Assembly: GCF_000702445.1 (NCBI RefSeq)
Contig: NZ_JNIF01000003.1
Span: forward strand, 1,054,001 to 1,118,000
DNA: 64,000 nt
Direction: 5' to 3'
Origin: Bryobacter aggregatus MPL3
Lineage (GTDB): Bacteria > Acidobacteriota > Terriglobia > Bryobacterales > Bryobacteraceae
The notes below the pieces were generated by a model. That model was not told where the DNA came from. It was given only the letters and a program-made list of their open reading frames with translations, and did no database searches. Numbering within the stretch: the stretch's first letter is position 1; every line of letters starts with the position of its first letter. This document shows positions 54,557 to 64,000 of this stretch, one piece after another. The translations under genes were made by a program, and so were the position numbers.

Positions 54557-55279
54557 ATGCCCCGCAGCACTGTCGGCTTCCCTGGTTTCCCGAAAGAAGC
54601 CTTGCAATTCTTCCAGGGCCTTGAGAAAAACAATAATCGCGAGTGGTTTGAAAAGAAGAAGCCGGTCTATGAGGAGAAGGTGAAGGCTCCGATGATCGAG
54701 TTGGTGGCCGCCCTCAATCAGGAGTTACTGGCCTTTGCACCGGAACATATTGTCGAGCCGAAGAAAGCCATTTTGCGGATCTACCGCGACATTCGCTTCT
54801 CAAAAGACAAGACGCCCTACAAAACCAATATTGCAGCCGACTTCCATCGCCACAATCTGGGCAAGGGGGAAGGCGCGAGTTTCTATATTCACCTGACCAC
54901 AAAGGAGTTCATGATTGCGGCGGGTGTCTACAATCCGCTCCCGGAGCACTTGAAACTCTATCGGGCTTGGATCGCAGACCATCATGCGGAGTTCCGGAAG
55001 ATCGTCGAGAACCAAAAGCTGAAGAACCTGATGGGCGAGTTGCAAGGGGAAGTGATGAAGCGCACCCCGAAAGGCTATCTGCCCGGACATCCGGCAGAGG
55101 ATTTGCTGAAGCGGAAGATGTATATCTTCTGGACTTCCCTCCCCCCGGAACTCGCAGAAACCTCAGCACTACTCGGAGAAATCTCCAAACGGATGAAGGC
55201 CCTGACGCCTTTCATCGAATTCCTCAACCGTCCTCTGCTCCAAAATCGCAAACCCATCCACTTCAACATGCCAAAATAG
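54557..55279 (+). CDS. DUF2461 family protein
   Basis: 240 residues from the ATG at 54557. [76 protein letters not shown] and the C-terminal PLLQNRKP match the TIGR02453/DUF2461 family of unknown function. gatB follows after five bases. The start is eight bases from the divergent murB start, so promoters lie inside the opposite gene. Confidence 0.9.
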   Translation: MPRSTVGFPGFPKEALQFFQGLEKNNNREWFEKKKPVYEEKVKAPMIELVAALNQELLAFAPEHIVEPKKAILRIYRDIRFSKDKTPYKTNIAADFHRHNLGKGEGASFYIHLTTKEFMIAAGVYNPLPEHLKLYRAWIADHHAEFRKIVENQKLKNLMGELQGEVMKRTPKGYLPGHPAEDLLKRKMYIFWTSLPPELAETSALLGEISKRMKALTPFIEFLNRPLLQNRKPIHFNMPK

Positions 55280-55284
55280 AGGCT

Positions 55285-56766
55285 ATGTCCTCTGCTGTCG
55301 CTGCGCTTCCGACGCCTGAACAGGTTGCTAAATACGAGCCTGTGATTGGTCTGGAGGTGCACGTTCAACTTGCCACCAACACCAAGATCTTCTGTGGTTG
55401 CCCCACGAGCTTTGGAGACGAGCCGAATTCCAACACTTGTCCCGTCTGCCTCGGGCTCCCCGGCGCACTGCCTGTTTTGAGCCGCGAAGCCGTCGAGCTT
55501 GGTGTGCAAGGATCCCTCGCCCTCCACTGTGAGATCAACCCGTCTTCGGTGTTTGCACGAAAGAACTACTTTTACCCCGACCTCCCCAAGGGCTATCAGA
55601 TTTCGCAGTATGACAAGCCACTGGCCGAGCACGGCTGGCTCGATATCAATGTCGAAGGCGTCACCAAGCGCATTGGCGTCACCCGCGTCCATATGGAAGA
55701 TGACGCCGGCAAGAGTTCGCATGATGGCTTCCGCGACTCCGAACAGTACAGCTATGTCGACCTCAATCGCGCCGGTACCCCGCTCTGTGAAATTGTGAGC
55801 GAACCCGATATGCGCAGTTCCGACGAAGCCTACGCCTATCTCACCGAAGTGAAGCAGTCCATGCAATTCACCGGAGTTTCGCAGTGCGATATGGAAAAGG
55901 GCCAGCTCCGCTGCGACGCAAACGTAAGTGTCCGGCTGAAGGGCACAGAGAAGTTTGGCACCAAGGTCGAGATCAAAAATCTCAACAGCTTCCGCCATGT
56001 GAAGATGGGCATCGAATATGAGATTCTCCGTCAGATCGGCCTGATCGAAGCTGGAGACCGGGTGCGCCAACAGAGTCGCCTGTTCAACACCGAAACCGGC
56101 GAAACGATGCTCATGCGCGACAAAGAAGTTGCGGAAGAGTATCGCTACTTCCCCGAGCCGGATCTGTTGCCGCTCGTCGTACCGGAAGACTGGAAGGCCG
56201 AATTGAAGGCCCGCATGCCAGAGTTGCCGAGTGAGCGCCGCGCGCGTTTTGTCCATGAGTATGGTCTGCGCGAATACGATGCCCAGGTCCTGACTCTCAC
56301 ACGTGCGATGGCCGACTACTATGAACGTGCCGCCAAGGCCTCGCCCGATCCGAAGCTCGCCGCCAACTGGGTGATGGGCGAACTGGTGGGTCTGCTCAAT
56401 GCAGAAGGCAAAGACATCGAATCTTCTCCAATCTCGCCGGAAAACATTGGCGAACTCGTTGGACTGATCCAGAGTGGCGAACTCTCGGGCAAGCTGGCGA
56501 AGGAGATCTTTCCCAAGATGTTCGCTGAGGGCCTGTCGCCCAAGGCGATCATGGAGCGCGACGGCCTCAAGCAGATCTCCGATACCGGCGCCCTCGACAA
56601 GATCATTGACGAGGTTCTGGCCAACAATCCGAAACAAGTGGAACAGTACAAGGGCGGCAAGACAGCGGTCATTGGGTTCCTCGTCGGTCAAGTGATGAAG
56701 GCATCCAAAGGCCAGGCGAACCCCGGCGTCTGCAACGAACTGCTGAAAGCTAAGCTCGACTCGTGA
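55285..56766 (+). CDS. gatB: Aspartyl/glutamyl-tRNA(Asn/Gln) amidotransferase subunit B
   Basis: 493 residues from the ATG at 55285. [20 protein letters not shown], the Cys ligands in FCGCPTSFG and [41 protein letters not shown] and the C-terminal YqeY-like helical domain are all present. With GatA and GatC it converts Glu-tRNA(Gln) or Asp-tRNA(Asn) to the amide form. gatA and gatC are not in this window. It lies between DUF2461 and a hypothetical gene whose GTG overlaps its stop. Confidence 0.96.
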   Translation: MSSAVAALPTPEQVAKYEPVIGLEVHVQLATNTKIFCGCPTSFGDEPNSNTCPVCLGLPGALPVLSREAVELGVQGSLALHCEINPSSVFARKNYFYPDLPKGYQISQYDKPLAEHGWLDINVEGVTKRIGVTRVHMEDDAGKSSHDGFRDSEQYSYVDLNRAGTPLCEIVSEPDMRSSDEAYAYLTEVKQSMQFTGVSQCDMEKGQLRCDANVSVRLKGTEKFGTKVEIKNLNSFRHVKMGIEYEILRQIGLIEAGDRVRQQSRLFNTETGETMLMRDKEVAEEYRYFPEPDLLPLVVPEDWKAELKARMPELPSERRARFVHEYGLREYDAQVLTLTRAMADYYERAAKASPDPKLAANWVMGELVGLLNAEGKDIESSPISPENIGELVGLIQSGELSGKLAKEIFPKMFAEGLSPKAIMERDGLKQISDTGALDKIIDEVLANNPKQVEQYKGGKTAVIGFLVGQVMKASKGQANPGVCNELLKAKLDS

Positions 56767-57851
56767 TCCGTATTCTCCTCCTTCTCGCATCGGCGCTCAC
56801 ACTCGGCGCACAAACCGACGTGATGCCGATGCGTTTCGCCAACCTGCCAGCCTGTCCGGCAGCGCAAGCAACAGACAGCACCCTGCTCCTGCGGCTGAAG
56901 GACCCAAGTGGCCTGGGCATCGAGATCTGGTGCGCCAAGGAAGCAGCCAGCTTCAATTACCAATACCGGCTCACCAGTGCGGACGGCAAATCGAAGTATC
57001 TCGATCGCTGCCAGCTTCTCGACGGCCTGAGTTCCGCTTCGGTGGATCATACCGGCCCCATCGCCGAGTCCAAGTTGGAGAGCGGCGGCCAGTTTCTTCG
57101 CACTCCAGGCCGGCTGATCCGTTTTTTCCACAACAACTGGGACAGCCAGGCTGGACACCACAGCGTTTACAACTTTGCCAGCCAACAACTGACGGTATAT
57201 GACACGATGGCCCTCCAGAATGGCATTGGCCGCTGGATTCGCGTGCTCACAGGAGCGCGGAGTTATCCGCTCTCGGCGATTCCCCAGGCGGAGAACCTCG
57301 CAGCACTCGGTAAAATTCTGCCGGAGCGCCGCTTTGAGGCGAATCACGTCAACTGCATCACTGCGCCTACAGAGGAAGACTTCAGCATCCACGAGGAAGA
57401 AGTCGCGGCGTTCATCGAGCCAGGCAAAGCCGGACGCCTCACCGTCGCCTGGCCGCAAGCCTCCGCGATCGAAAAGATTGAATTTGATGCCGCTCGCCGC
57501 CAGCTCCGCATCAAATTTCCACCCACCGCACGCAAGACCGTGGTCAGCCTTGCCTTCCCGCGCACGATGCTCGGCCTGGGCAAGGAACTGGCCCATGTGA
57601 AGCTCGACGGCCGTTTTATCGATTCGGATGAGACCACCACCGCCACCCACAAGGTGATCCGTTTCGCGTTGGAAGAACCGGGCCGCGAGGCGACGATGGT
57701 GGAATCAGGCGGTTTCCCATTCTTTCTGGTGAGTGGCATCTCCCTGGTGGGAGCCATCCTCATCGGCGGAGTGATCGGACTGCTGTTCCGGCGGCAACTG
57801 CCCGCCGTACCGCAAGAGATTGACCCGCGCGACCGCGAAGCAGTCGATTAA
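56763..57851 (+). CDS. Hypothetical exported protein with C-terminal membrane anchor
   Basis: 362 residues from a GTG at 56763 overlapping the gatB stop (GTGA). N-terminal signal [19 protein letters not shown]; about 300 soluble residues with conserved-looking segments ([40 protein letters not shown]); a C-terminal helix [20 protein letters not shown] followed by a basic stop-transfer. Probably periplasmic, anchored in the inner membrane. No family is recognised. It precedes the glycosyltransferase operon by 47 bases. Confidence 0.75.
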   Translation: MIRILLLLASALTLGAQTDVMPMRFANLPACPAAQATDSTLLLRLKDPSGLGIEIWCAKEAASFNYQYRLTSADGKSKYLDRCQLLDGLSSASVDHTGPIAESKLESGGQFLRTPGRLIRFFHNNWDSQAGHHSVYNFASQQLTVYDTMALQNGIGRWIRVLTGARSYPLSAIPQAENLAALGKILPERRFEANHVNCITAPTEEDFSIHEEEVAAFIEPGKAGRLTVAWPQASAIEKIEFDAARRQLRIKFPPTARKTVVSLAFPRTMLGLGKELAHVKLDGRFIDSDETTTATHKVIRFALEEPGREATMVESGGFPFFLVSGISLVGAILIGGVIGLLFRRQLPAVPQEIDPRDREAVD

Positions 57852-57898
57852 GGGATTCTTCCTAGCGCTGCTCCCCTTAGATTTGCGATGCTCTACAG

Positions 57899-59074
57899 GT
57901 GGTCTCCCTCTCCCAGTCGAAGCGGCTCAAGCTCGGCGTCATTACATCAGAGTTCTTCGATCCAGCCTTCGGTGGCATGGGAGGGTTTGGATGGGCAGCA
58001 CGCCAGCTTGCACTGACCTTTCAACGGAACCGCGAGTTCGGTGTCGACCTCACCTTTGTTGCCACGGAAAATTTTGAAGATGGAGCCCGGACCGAAGCGG
58101 AATCTCATGGAGCCCGCGTGCTGCTCCGCGCCCACAACCGCCTTGACAACTTCCGGAAGATGCAGCGCGAGCACTTTGATTTACTGCTGACAGTGGACTA
58201 TACGCTGGCACATAGCGTGTACCTGCGCTCCCTGCCGCGGACACCGGCGATTGTCTGGACCCGAGACCCCAGGACGCCGCAGGATGCCAAGAAAATTTAC
58301 ACCTGCCGCATTCCTGGCCAAGCAACAGAAGAAGAACCCCAGGGCTTGTTTTGTTATGACGCAAGTTCCATGCGCCAGATTGTCAGGGAAGCATGGTTCT
58401 TCCGGCGAAAACTTCTGGTGGCGACTCCGGCGCCTTCCTTGATCGCAAAGCTCCAATCCGCTTACGGAGAGGAACCGCGCAACTGCTACTTCCTGCCCAA
58501 TCCCATCGAACTGCATCCCGTACAAGTCGTGAAGAGTGCCAAACCCAATGTGGTCTTCCTCGGCCGTCTCGATCCGATCAAGCGCCCCTGGCTCTTTGTC
58601 GAACTCGCCCGTCGCTTTCCAGAAGTCGAGTTCTTGTTTCTGGGGCAACCTCACTTTCATGGCAACGGCGGCTATGCGCCGGTCGATCTTCCCGCCAATG
58701 TACGCACACTCGGCCATGTCGGCGAGGCGGAGAAACTGAAGCTGCTCACCGCAGCCTGGGCCGCGGTAAATTGCTCCATCCACGAAGGGCTTGCCGTTAG
58801 CTTCCTCGAGGCTTTCGCCTGCGAGACGGTGTTGCTCAGCGGCCAGGACCCGGACTTGCTCACCTCACGCTTCGGCCACTATTACGGTCACTTTGACGGC
58901 AATGGCATGGCTGGCCTCGATGCAATGGAAACAGGGTTGCGCCAGCTTCTTGCGAATGAAGAACGCCGCCGTCATTTGGGCCGCGCTGCGCGCCAGTGGG
59001 TGAATCAGCATCACAGCGAGAAAAACTTTCTCAACAGATTTGCACGTCTCTGCAGTTTGGCGGGCGTCCGATGA
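57899..59074 (+). CDS. GT4-like glycosyltransferase
   Basis: 391 residues from a GTG at 57899. GT-B fold: KLGVITSEFFDPAFGGMGGF at the N-terminus, VVFLGRLDPIKRPWLFVELA at the domain hinge, and a donor-site acidic region SIHEGLAVSFLEAFACETVL. It transfers a nucleotide-activated sugar, acceptor unknown. It heads a four-gene operon; its stop overlaps the GT2 start (ATGA). Confidence 0.88.
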   Translation: MVSLSQSKRLKLGVITSEFFDPAFGGMGGFGWAARQLALTFQRNREFGVDLTFVATENFEDGARTEAESHGARVLLRAHNRLDNFRKMQREHFDLLLTVDYTLAHSVYLRSLPRTPAIVWTRDPRTPQDAKKIYTCRIPGQATEEEPQGLFCYDASSMRQIVREAWFFRRKLLVATPAPSLIAKLQSAYGEEPRNCYFLPNPIELHPVQVVKSAKPNVVFLGRLDPIKRPWLFVELARRFPEVEFLFLGQPHFHGNGGYAPVDLPANVRTLGHVGEAEKLKLLTAAWAAVNCSIHEGLAVSFLEAFACETVLLSGQDPDLLTSRFGHYYGHFDGNGMAGLDAMETGLRQLLANEERRRHLGRAARQWVNQHHSEKNFLNRFARLCSLAGVR

Positions 59075-59949
59075 TCTCTTCTCCCCGCGTCAGCATCATT
59101 ACTCCTACCAGAAATCGCCGGAACCTCCTGATCGAGACCTTGGCCTCCGTTCGCGACCAGACCCTCACCGACTGGGAGTACATCGTAGTTGATGACAATT
59201 CCTCGGACGGTACAGCGGAGTATCTCGAGACCCTGAGTCATCCCCAGATCGTGACCCAGCGTCTGGAGAAGCACGGGGAACGCAGTGCAGCGCGCAACCT
59301 GGGCCTGTCACTGGCGCGCGCGCCCTATGTGATGTTCCTCGACGACGATGACCTGCTCCGCCGCGATGCGCTCGCAGTTCTCACGCAAGAATTGGATGCG
59401 GACGCCACGATTGTTGCCGCCGTCGGTTCGCGCCGCTACCTCGAAAAGAATCGCGATTCAACGCTCCACTTTCAGATCTCCCGTCCGCAAACCCTCCTCG
59501 AAGCCTGGAAGGATTTGCTCTTTCACTGGACGCCCAACTCCGGACAGAATCTCTATCGTACCGACGCCGTGCGTGCCGTCGGCGGCTACAATCCACGCCA
59601 TGTTTCTTGCGAGGATCGTGGGATGTGGCTCCAGATTGCCAGGCTGGGTCCTGTCCGTGTGCTGCCGCAGGTGGTGCTCGAGTATCGCCAGCACGACGGG
59701 CAATCAAAACCAAAGAACATCGACCAGATTCGCGAACGGGTGATCGCCGAATTCATCGAAACACTCCCGCCCTCGCAGCGCCAGGTTGCACGAGACCTGA
59801 GAGCCGCAGCCGCGCTGTTTGAACAGCAGCAGCTCGCAGCCTTGTTGCAGGCAGTGCTCCGGTCGCCCCATACGGTTCGCTCGCCCATCTCCCGTCGTCC
59901 GGTCTGGTGGCAGCTCCGGTCCCTGCTCTTCCGGAGCGGGGGCCGATGA
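59071..59949 (+). CDS. GT2-family glycosyltransferase
   Basis: 292 residues from the ATG at 59071. RVSIITPTRNRRNLLIETLA, YIVVDDNSSDGTAEYLETL, and MFLDDDDLLRRDA give the GT-A nucleotide- and metal-binding DxD motif; the acceptor side has NPRHVSCEDRGMWLQIA (ED). The C-terminal region is helical. Stop overlaps the next start (ATGA). Confidence 0.92.
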   Translation: MISSPRVSIITPTRNRRNLLIETLASVRDQTLTDWEYIVVDDNSSDGTAEYLETLSHPQIVTQRLEKHGERSAARNLGLSLARAPYVMFLDDDDLLRRDALAVLTQELDADATIVAAVGSRRYLEKNRDSTLHFQISRPQTLLEAWKDLLFHWTPNSGQNLYRTDAVRAVGGYNPRHVSCEDRGMWLQIARLGPVRVLPQVVLEYRQHDGQSKPKNIDQIRERVIAEFIETLPPSQRQVARDLRAAAALFEQQQLAALLQAVLRSPHTVRSPISRRPVWWQLRSLLFRSGGR

Positions 59950-61127
59950 GAATCGCCTACTTCGTCGGCCCTTACCCGGTCTACTCGGAGACCTTCGTTC
60001 TGCATCAATTGGAAGTCCTGCTCACGGCCGGGCATGAAGTTCGTCTGTTTGCAGAGACGCAGGCCGCGGAAGTCCACGGTGCGCCGCCGACCTGGCCGTG
60101 GCGGCTCGAAGAAATGCCCGCCCGTCCGCTTCCCCGCCTGCTCGGGCTGCTGCGGGCCGTGCTCCAAGGTGAAATGTCCTGGCCGCTGCTCCGCTCGCTC
60201 AATCCCTTTCGCTTTGGGCTCGACGCCTTATCCTTGCGGCTGCCCTGGAGTGTCTGGAAAGCCGGCGCCAATGCGCCCTTCGATATTCTCTACGCCCACT
60301 TCGGCGCTCATGGACGGAAGGCGGCACTGCTCAAGCAGGCTGGTGCGATCGAAGGAAAGCTCGTTACCGTGCTGCATGGCGATGACATCAGCGGCTACCC
60401 CCGCCGCTTTCGAGGCCAGATCTATGAGCCGCTCTTTGCTACGGGCGATTTGTTTTTACCGATCAGCGACTACGGCCGGCAAAAGCTCGAAGTGATGGGT
60501 TGCCCACCCGATCGCATGCAAGTGCTGCGGATGGGTGTGAACCCCAACCATTTCGTTCCCCTTCACCAAGAACACTCGATCCTGAGAATTCTTACAGTGG
60601 CCCGCTTCGTTCCCTATAAAGGGCTTGCCACCGCGATCACCGCATTGGCCAAACTCAGCATCCCGTTTGAGTACCGCCTCATTGGCGATGGGCCAATGCG
60701 GGAAGAGTTGATCTGTTTGGCGCAAAAACTCCGCGTGGAGCATCAGGTGAAGTTTTGTGGCATCCAATCGTCGCAGGCCGTGCTCCAGGAGTTGCAGCAG
60801 GCAGACCTCTTTCTATTACCTTCCGAAACACAAGGGAATGGAGACGAAGAGGGAATCCCTGTAGCGTTGATGGAGGCCATGGCGTGTGAGATTCCTGTGG
60901 TCTCTACCTTCCATAGTGGGATTCCTGAATTGATCGAGAACGGCAAAGAGGGCATTCTGGTGCCAGAACGTGATCTCGCTGCCCTGGTTGCAGCCTTGAC
61001 CCAATTGGGCGCCGACCCGGAACTCCGCCGGCAGATGGGCCAAGCAGGCCGGCGGCGCATCCTCCAGCAGTACAATTCGGCCGAACTGGATCAGCAACTT
61101 CTGTGTACGTTGAAAGGTCTTGCCTAG
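59946..61127 (+). CDS. GT4-family glycosyltransferase
   Basis: 393 residues from the ATG at 59946. MRIAYFVGPYPVYSETFVLH is typical of colanic-acid/WcaL-like glycosyltransferases; RILTVARFVPYKGLATAITA and GDEEGIPVALMEAMACEIPV form the donor site (EGxPxxLxExxA). The gene is coupled upstream and is followed by a GT2 gene after three bases. Confidence 0.93.
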   Translation: MRIAYFVGPYPVYSETFVLHQLEVLLTAGHEVRLFAETQAAEVHGAPPTWPWRLEEMPARPLPRLLGLLRAVLQGEMSWPLLRSLNPFRFGLDALSLRLPWSVWKAGANAPFDILYAHFGAHGRKAALLKQAGAIEGKLVTVLHGDDISGYPRRFRGQIYEPLFATGDLFLPISDYGRQKLEVMGCPPDRMQVLRMGVNPNHFVPLHQEHSILRILTVARFVPYKGLATAITALAKLSIPFEYRLIGDGPMREELICLAQKLRVEHQVKFCGIQSSQAVLQELQQADLFLLPSETQGNGDEEGIPVALMEAMACEIPVVSTFHSGIPELIENGKEGILVPERDLAALVAALTQLGADPELRRQMGQAGRRRILQQYNSAELDQQLLCTLKGLA

Positions 61128-61130
61128 ACT

Positions 61131-61982
61131 GTGACGCGTCCTTTCGTTTCCATTCTCATCCCAACACACAACCGCCACAACTCGCTCAAACGTTGCATCG
61201 CCGCCTGCCAGCGCTTGGAGTACCCCAAGGAATGCGTCGAAATTCTTGTCATCGATGACGGCTCCAGTCCTCCGGTCCCGGCCTATGACGGAGTCCAGCT
61301 CCTCCGGCAAGAACAAAACGGCCCTGCTTCGGCGCGGAATGCGGCCCTCGGGAAAGCTAAAGGCGAATTTGTCGTCTTTACGGATGATGATTGCGAGCCG
61401 GAACCCCAATGGCTCATGGAACTGGTGAAGGCCCACCGCCACAATCCCAGCGCGATGGTCGGGGGGCGAACCGTCAATGGGCTCCCGGAGAATGTCTTTT
61501 CGAGTGCGAGCCAATGCCTGGTCGATTATGTCTATGCGTTTTTCGAGCAGCACGAGCAAAGCCTCCGATTCTTTACCAGCAACAACTTTGGCGGCGCGGC
61601 CTTGGAACTCGGGCGGCTCGATGGCTTTGATACGTCTTTTCCGCTTCCTGCCGCGGAAGACCGGGACTTGAGCGAGCGCTGGAGTCAACTCGTGTTTGCG
61701 CCAGCGGCTGTCGTCACGCACTACCACCACCTCAATCTCAGCGGATTTTGCAACCAACACTTCCGCTATGGACGCGGAGCCTATACGCTCTTCCGCCGCC
61801 GTGAGAAGCGGGGCACAAATCGCAGACTGCTCAAAAATCAGTTCTACCCTGGCCTCTTCCAGGCACCCTTTCGCAATTCCGCCGTCCAATCTCCTTGGAC
61901 GGTATTGGCGCTCCTGCTGCTTTCGCAGACGGCGAACGTGTTGGGCTTTGTCTACGAGTCGTTCCAAACACAGCAAAGCTGA
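61131..61982 (+). CDS. GT2-family glycosyltransferase
   Basis: 283 residues from a GTG at 61131. RPFVSILIPTHNRHNSLKRC, VEILVIDDGSSPP, GEFVVFTDDDCEPEPQWLME (DDD) and PLPAAEDRDLSERW (ED) define a GT-A inverting enzyme. Last gene of the four-gene operon, which probably builds a surface or exopolysaccharide repeat. No polymerase, flippase or initiating transferase lies in the window. Confidence 0.92.
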   Translation: MTRPFVSILIPTHNRHNSLKRCIAACQRLEYPKECVEILVIDDGSSPPVPAYDGVQLLRQEQNGPASARNAALGKAKGEFVVFTDDDCEPEPQWLMELVKAHRHNPSAMVGGRTVNGLPENVFSSASQCLVDYVYAFFEQHEQSLRFFTSNNFGGAALELGRLDGFDTSFPLPAAEDRDLSERWSQLVFAPAAVVTHYHHLNLSGFCNQHFRYGRGAYTLFRRREKRGTNRRLLKNQFYPGLFQAPFRNSAVQSPWTVLALLLLSQTANVLGFVYESFQTQQS

Positions 61983-61987
61983 GTCCC

Positions 61988-61993
61988 TATAAT
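61988..61993 (+). promoter_or_regulatory. Candidate -10 box upstream of the S55 peptidase gene
   Basis: Consensus TATAAT 64 bases before the ATG at 62057; no good -35 hexamer is evident at 17 bp (TTCCAA at 61962-61967 is spaced 20 bp). It would give the peptidase gene its own transcript within the end of the glycosyltransferase operon. Confidence 0.4.
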
Positions 61994-62056
61994 AGTGAGA
62001 TTCATGGCATCCGCCGGGCTGCCGATACCGTCTATAGAGTCAGACCTGGGAAGTGA

Positions 62057-63856
62057 ATGAAGAATTTATCGTTATTGGCAATCGCTGCTCTCACTGTGTC
62101 CACGCTCTTTGGCCAAGCGCCAAAAGCTGGAAAAGTCGATATTTTCCCGATGGATCAGCTCAAGCCCGGCATGAAAGCTACGGCCTGGACTGTCTTTGAA
62201 GGGACGCAGGCTGAGCCTGTCGACATCGAGATTATCGGCCTTTGGAAAAACGCCTGGGGCCCCAAACAAGACATTATCCTCGCGAAGATGTTCGGAAAAG
62301 CACTTCGCACCGGTGTTGCTGGCGGCATGTCCGGCTCGCCTGTCTATATCGACGGCAAGCTGGTGGGTGCCGTCAGCTTGCGCATCAGCGTCTTCTCCCC
62401 CGATGCGATCTGTGGGATTACCCCGATCGATCTGATGCTAGAGATCAATCAATTCGATTCGTCGAAACCGCCCGATTCAAAAACGCCGCAGTCCGTTGCG
62501 GGCAATCGCAGCATCGCAGTACCAGACCACGTCTTATCGGGTGCAATGATGACGCCGATCGAGACCCCTCTCACCTTTTCTGGCTTTGAAGAAGCCACGC
62601 TCCGCTATTTCGGCCCGGCCATGCAACAGATGGGCTTGCGCCCGGTGATGGGCGGCGCGGCGGGCGCGAACTATGAAGTGAAACCGGCAAACGATTGGAA
62701 AACATCCCTCGCCCCCGGGGAGCCGATTGTCGGCGTTCTCGTCTCGGGCGACATGAATATCTCGGGCCTCGGTACGGTAACTTACAACGACGGCAAGAAA
62801 GTACTCGGCTTCGGGCATCCGTTTTTCAATATGGGGCCAGTCGACATGCCGATGGCCAAGGGGGACATCCTGACGGTTCTCAGTTCCACCTTCCAGCCGA
62901 ATAAGGTGGGCAATGCCACCGAGATCGTTGGAGCGCTGCGGCAGGATCGCCATTCCGGGATCCAAGGCTTACTCGGCGAGCAGGCGGATACGATTCCGGT
63001 GACGCTGAAGGTGCGCAACCTGAATGCAAACGGCACGGCCGAGACCGTCAAAGATTTCCGTTTCAATGTTTTCGTCAATCAGAAGTGGACGCCCTTCCTG
63101 ATGACGATGACTCTGTTCAACTCCATCTCGGGACTCAATGAATTTGCCGATGAAACCAGTTACCGGATCAGCGGCAAAGTGGATCTCGATGGCCTGCCTT
63201 CGCTGAATCTGGCGAACATGGCCGCGATTACGGATGGACCGCTTCCTCCTGCCGTCGCCTTAGCCACCTGGTGGGGCGACAAATTCTCACGCCTCTATGG
63301 CAACAGCCTGGTGAACCCGAAGCTGAAGGCCGTCAACGCGACGGTGGACCTGATCCCCGAGCGCCGCATCGCCAATATCGAGAGTGCCTGGATGGATAAG
63401 ACCGACGTCGAACCAGGTGAGGATGTCGGAGTGAAGATCTTCCTCCAGCCTTATCGTGGTGGCCGATTGATCCGCGATGTCAAGCTGCACATCCCGACGA
63501 ATCTTTCCAAGGGCGAACACAAATTGGTCTTGGTGGACGGGGACACCCTCAACCGCCTGCCCACGATGGCCGGCATGGCGAATCGTTTTCTCGAATTGCC
63601 CCAGGCGGTGAAGCTGATCAATCAGGAGCGGACGAACAACCAGCTCTTCCTGGTGATCACCAGTCCGAAGACCACCGTCTATTTGGACGACAAGAATCTC
63701 ACCAGCTTGCCGGGCTCGGTGATGAATGTATTACAGGCGGGTCGTGCGACGACCAAGCCGATGCTGGCCGCGATGGAATCGTATACGGAGGCGGCCACCA
63801 TCCCCTTCGATTATGTCGTTGGTGGGCAGTATGTCCTGCGCTTCAACGTCCGCTAA
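62057..63856 (+). CDS. SpoIVB-type peptidase S55 domain protein, exported
   Basis: 599 residues, signal peptide MKNLSLLAIAALTVSTLFGQ. The S55 core is recognisable: DIFPMDQLKPGMKATAWTVF, GGMSGSPVYIDGKLVGAVS (nucleophile Ser in GSPV, about residue 94), ICGITPIDLML and VLGFGHPFFNMGPVDMPMAK. A beta-rich C-terminal part of about 300 residues follows. In spore formers SpoIVB is a signalling serine protease; in acidobacteria this exported form has no known substrate. The start of another exported protein follows. Confidence 0.88.
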   Translation: MKNLSLLAIAALTVSTLFGQAPKAGKVDIFPMDQLKPGMKATAWTVFEGTQAEPVDIEIIGLWKNAWGPKQDIILAKMFGKALRTGVAGGMSGSPVYIDGKLVGAVSLRISVFSPDAICGITPIDLMLEINQFDSSKPPDSKTPQSVAGNRSIAVPDHVLSGAMMTPIETPLTFSGFEEATLRYFGPAMQQMGLRPVMGGAAGANYEVKPANDWKTSLAPGEPIVGVLVSGDMNISGLGTVTYNDGKKVLGFGHPFFNMGPVDMPMAKGDILTVLSSTFQPNKVGNATEIVGALRQDRHSGIQGLLGEQADTIPVTLKVRNLNANGTAETVKDFRFNVFVNQKWTPFLMTMTLFNSISGLNEFADETSYRISGKVDLDGLPSLNLANMAAITDGPLPPAVALATWWGDKFSRLYGNSLVNPKLKAVNATVDLIPERRIANIESAWMDKTDVEPGEDVGVKIFLQPYRGGRLIRDVKLHIPTNLSKGEHKLVLVDGDTLNRLPTMAGMANRFLELPQAVKLINQERTNNQLFLVITSPKTTVYLDDKNLTSLPGSVMNVLQAGRATTKPMLAAMESYTEAATIPFDYVVGGQYVLRFNVR

Positions 63857-63872
63857 AGGATCTCTTTTTCCA

Positions 63873-64000
63873 ATGTTTCAGTCTGTCTCTGTCTTTCTAT
63901 GCCTCGCCGTCTGCGGGCTCGCGGTAGATACCCGTTACTGGTCGCAAGACGCCCAGTCGGATTTTGAGAAAGGCAATCTCAAAAAAATAGCCTTGCGCAG
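63873..64000 (+). CDS. Exported protein, N-terminal fragment (cut by window edge)
   Basis: Open frame from the ATG at 63873 to the edge. Signal peptide MFQSVSVFLCLAVCGLAVDT then RYWSQDAQSDFEKGNLKKIA, the start of a domain often found in acidobacterial secreted WD40-like proteins. It lies 16 bases after the S55 gene and is probably co-transcribed. Confidence 0.65.
   Translation, partial: MFQSVSVFLCLAVCGLAVDTRYWSQDAQSDFEKGNLKKIALR

Noticed and set aside
55075-56790. 571-codon minus-strand frame opposite gatB
   Set aside because: Opposite strand is a clear GatB; the frame is a GC-bias artefact.
60816-61976. 386-codon minus-strand frame opposite GT4 and GT2 genes
   Set aside because: Spans two unrelated sense genes and has no domain of its own.

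Overview
The window looks like a chromosomal segment of an acidobacterium of the Bryobacter/Solibacter type. The pointers are two large MacB/FtsX-like duplicated permeases of the kind abundant in Acidobacteriota (one with its PadR regulator), a 1155-residue TonB-receptor-like protein with an N-terminal carboxypeptidase-regulatory-like domain, a second such gene cut off at the left edge, an ECF sigma factor of the family expanded in this phylum, and many secreted proteins with Tat-like or short signal peptides. Taxonomy is inferred from gene content only. The DNA is GC-rich except for about 40.6-47.1 kb, which is visibly more AT-rich.

Layout. 1-10 kb: a truncated receptor-like gene, an aldo/keto reductase and acetyltransferase pair, an amidase with a BNR-repeat protein, the large receptor-like gene closed by a strong terminator, and an ArsB/SLC13-type permease. 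10-19 kb: hpnE with a tiny membrane-peptide gene, a fused trpEG, a secreted amidohydrolase, an ECF sigma/FecR pair, a YCII protein and an amine oxidase. 19-25 kb: tRNA-Thr, a small-membrane-protein/SulP/porin operon, a Rieske protein coupled to mutM, and an ECF sigma gene. 25-36 kb: a LuxR-type response regulator, an M16 peptidase/dehydrogenase/ppx operon, tRNA-Gln, a class II Fic gene with two inverted-repeat operators, and rsmG-aroB-ubiE. 36-41 kb: permease plus PadR, and a diheme cytochrome.

40.7-47 kb: a secreted protein gene of about 509 codons (probably a clan GH-A glycoside hydrolase) is broken by two unrelated insertion sequences, an IS5-family and an IS481-family element. Removing each element with one target-site copy restores a single open frame. 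Two further AT-rich genes follow. 47-51.5 kb: a second permease without a PadR gene, a glycosyltransferase gene with a frameshift, a 5'-truncated methyltransferase remnant and a possible second remnant, together suggesting a decaying locus. 51.5-57 kb: small stress-type genes (DUF3565, two SRPBCC, one ArsR), a small repeat protein, murB, DUF2461 and gatB. 57.9-62 kb: a tight four-gene glycosyltransferase operon (GT4-GT2-GT4-GT2). 62-64 kb: an SpoIVB-type S55 peptidase homologue and the start of another exported protein.

The most interesting signals are (1) two copies of an inverted repeat at a 34-bp period immediately upstream of fic, (2) the doubly IS-interrupted but otherwise intact hydrolase gene, (3) a possible SulP transporter with a dedicated small membrane partner and outer-membrane porin, and (4) overlooked small genes such as the 38-codon peptide next to hpnE and the 94-residue tandem-repeat protein at 53.3 kb.
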